Positions 12,593 to 12,893 of a DNA stretch of 12,893 bases are shown here, piece after piece. The stretch is taken from the NCBI GenBank assembly GCA_023389135.1, contig JAEWEX010000218.1:1-12893 (forward strand). Reading direction: 5' to 3'. The notes below the pieces were generated by a model that was given only the letters and a program-made list of their open reading frames with translations, made no database searches and was not told where the DNA came from. Position 1 is the first letter of the stretch; each line of letters begins with the position of its first letter. A program made the translations under genes and the position numbers. Origin of the DNA: Pseudomonadota bacterium. Lineage in GTDB: Bacteria > Pseudomonadota > Alphaproteobacteria > Rhizobiales > Methylopilaceae.

Positions 12593-12628
12593 ATGATGCA
12601 ACCGCCGCCCGTGGCGGCGTGGGGGTGA
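12593..12628 (+). CDS. Possible 11-codon leader peptide before the NADH dehydrogenase gene
   Basis: ATG-ATG opens a frame MMQPPPVAAWG ending at TGA 12626-12628, one base before the GTG start of the next gene. GAGG at 12581-12584 is 8 bases upstream. Three consecutive prolines are a classic ribosome-pausing, EF-P-dependent motif, and the frame spans a 7-bp hairpin (CGCCGCC-cgt-GGCGGCG, 12603-12619) located just before the downstream binding site. It could be a coupling or attenuation leader; it could also be chance in GC-rich DNA. Confidence 0.25.
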   Translation: MMQPPPVAAWG

Positions 12629-12629
12629 C

Positions 12630-12893
12630 GTGCAGGACGCGACGAATACGGGGACGAGGCAGATCGAGAGGGGCGGGACGCCGCCCCGCGTGGTCATCGT
12701 CGGCGCGGGCTTTGCGGGCATCGAGGTCGCCCGCGCCCTCGGCCGCGCCGGGGTGCCGGCGACGCTGATCGACCGGACCAACCACCATCTGTTCCAGCCG
12801 CTGCTCTACCAGGTCGCAACCGCCGCCCTGTCCGTCCCGGACGTCGCGGAGCCGATCCGCAAGATCATGCGGCGTCACCGCACGATCCAGGTG
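12630..12893 (+). CDS. ndh: Type II NADH dehydrogenase (NDH-2), 5' part
   Basis: The first 88 residues of an FAD-dependent pyridine nucleotide oxidoreductase are visible; the gene is cut by the right edge. VVIVGAGFAGIEVARAL (21-37) is the FAD-binding Rossmann motif, with G25, G27 and G30, and D48 ends the second strand. The segment NHHLFQPLLYQVATAALS (51-68) is characteristic of NDH-2, a peripheral membrane enzyme that passes electrons from NADH to quinone without pumping protons. The GTG at 12630 is the only plausible start in this frame, because a stop at 12594-12596 closes it upstream. It follows a G-rich stretch (12621-12625) and a hairpin. The family is clear; the C-terminal membrane anchor is not seen. 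Confidence 0.87.
   Translation, partial: MQDATNTGTRQIERGGTPPRVVIVGAGFAGIEVARALGRAGVPATLIDRTNHHLFQPLLYQVATAALSVPDVAEPIRKIMRRHRTIQV

Noticed and set aside
11792..12781. Long minus-strand extension of the 68-aa frame
   Set aside because: It crosses two palindromes and lies opposite the well-supported membrane protein gene and NDH-2 start.
1..12893. CRISPR array, insertion sequence, integrase or phage genes
   Set aside because: No regularly spaced repeats, transposase motifs, terminal repeats or phage-like proteins were found on either strand.

Overview
The window is GC-rich DNA from what looks like an alphaproteobacterium, possibly of the Rhodospirillales or Rhizobiales type. Supporting signs are the strong G/C third-position bias, a tripartite TRAP transporter, a DsbB of the short alphaproteobacterial kind, and a type II NADH dehydrogenase. 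This placement is an inference from gene content only. AT-rich DNA is confined to a few short intergenic islands, which is where the regulatory sites lie.

Positions 1-9830 hold a catabolic cluster that looks built for one organic acid, probably a sugar acid or another hydroxy acid. A tight rightward operon runs from 130 to 6872. It contains a TRAP binding protein, the small and large TRAP permeases, an FMN-dependent alpha-hydroxy-acid oxidase, an NAD-type D-2-hydroxyacid dehydrogenase, an HpcH/HpaI-type class II pyruvate aldolase and a 2-oxo-acid hydratase of the MhpD/FAH fold. Most junctions after dctQ are 4-bp stop/start overlaps or gaps of 3-4 bp. Tail-to-tail with it lies a leftward second D-2-hydroxyacid dehydrogenase (6862-7821) with an NADP-type fingerprint. 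Divergent from that gene is an enolase-superfamily acid-sugar enzyme resembling D-galactarolactone cycloisomerase (7969-9096). A separately promoted two-domain ferredoxin-like protein follows (9201-9830).

The clearest non-coding signal is an AT-rich motif, TATTGAnnnnTCTATCA. It occurs as a near-perfect 20-bp palindrome over the promoter of the 9201 gene. It recurs between the divergent 7821/7969 genes, and a more degenerate copy sits at the left edge of the window upstream of the transporter operon. This suggests that one unseen regulator controls all three transcription units. A plausible scheme is: uptake by TRAP; lactone opening, isomerisation or dehydration by the enolase-superfamily enzyme; further hydration or dehydration by the MhpD-like protein; retro-aldol cleavage to pyruvate (or a similar 2-oxo acid) plus an aldehyde; and redox interconversion of 2-hydroxy and 2-oxo acids by the oxidase and the two dehydrogenases. 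The substrate cannot be read from the sequence.

From 9867 rightward the content becomes housekeeping-like. It holds a leftward tRNA-Leu(CAA), a YqaA/DedA membrane protein, DsbB, tRNA-Gly(GCC) with a terminator-like hairpin, and a stretch of about 200 bp with nothing recognisable. A small leftward 68-aa protein follows, with two perfect palindromes in front of it, and a divergent DUF1440/DUF6789-like membrane protein with a possible general-stress (EcfG) promoter. The window ends with a REP-like palindrome, a possible 11-codon leader peptide and the start of a type II NADH dehydrogenase cut by the right edge. The 3' end of the tRNA-Leu faces the catabolic cluster, which is the orientation expected if the cluster arrived by tRNA-targeted integration. 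No integrase or second att copy is visible.
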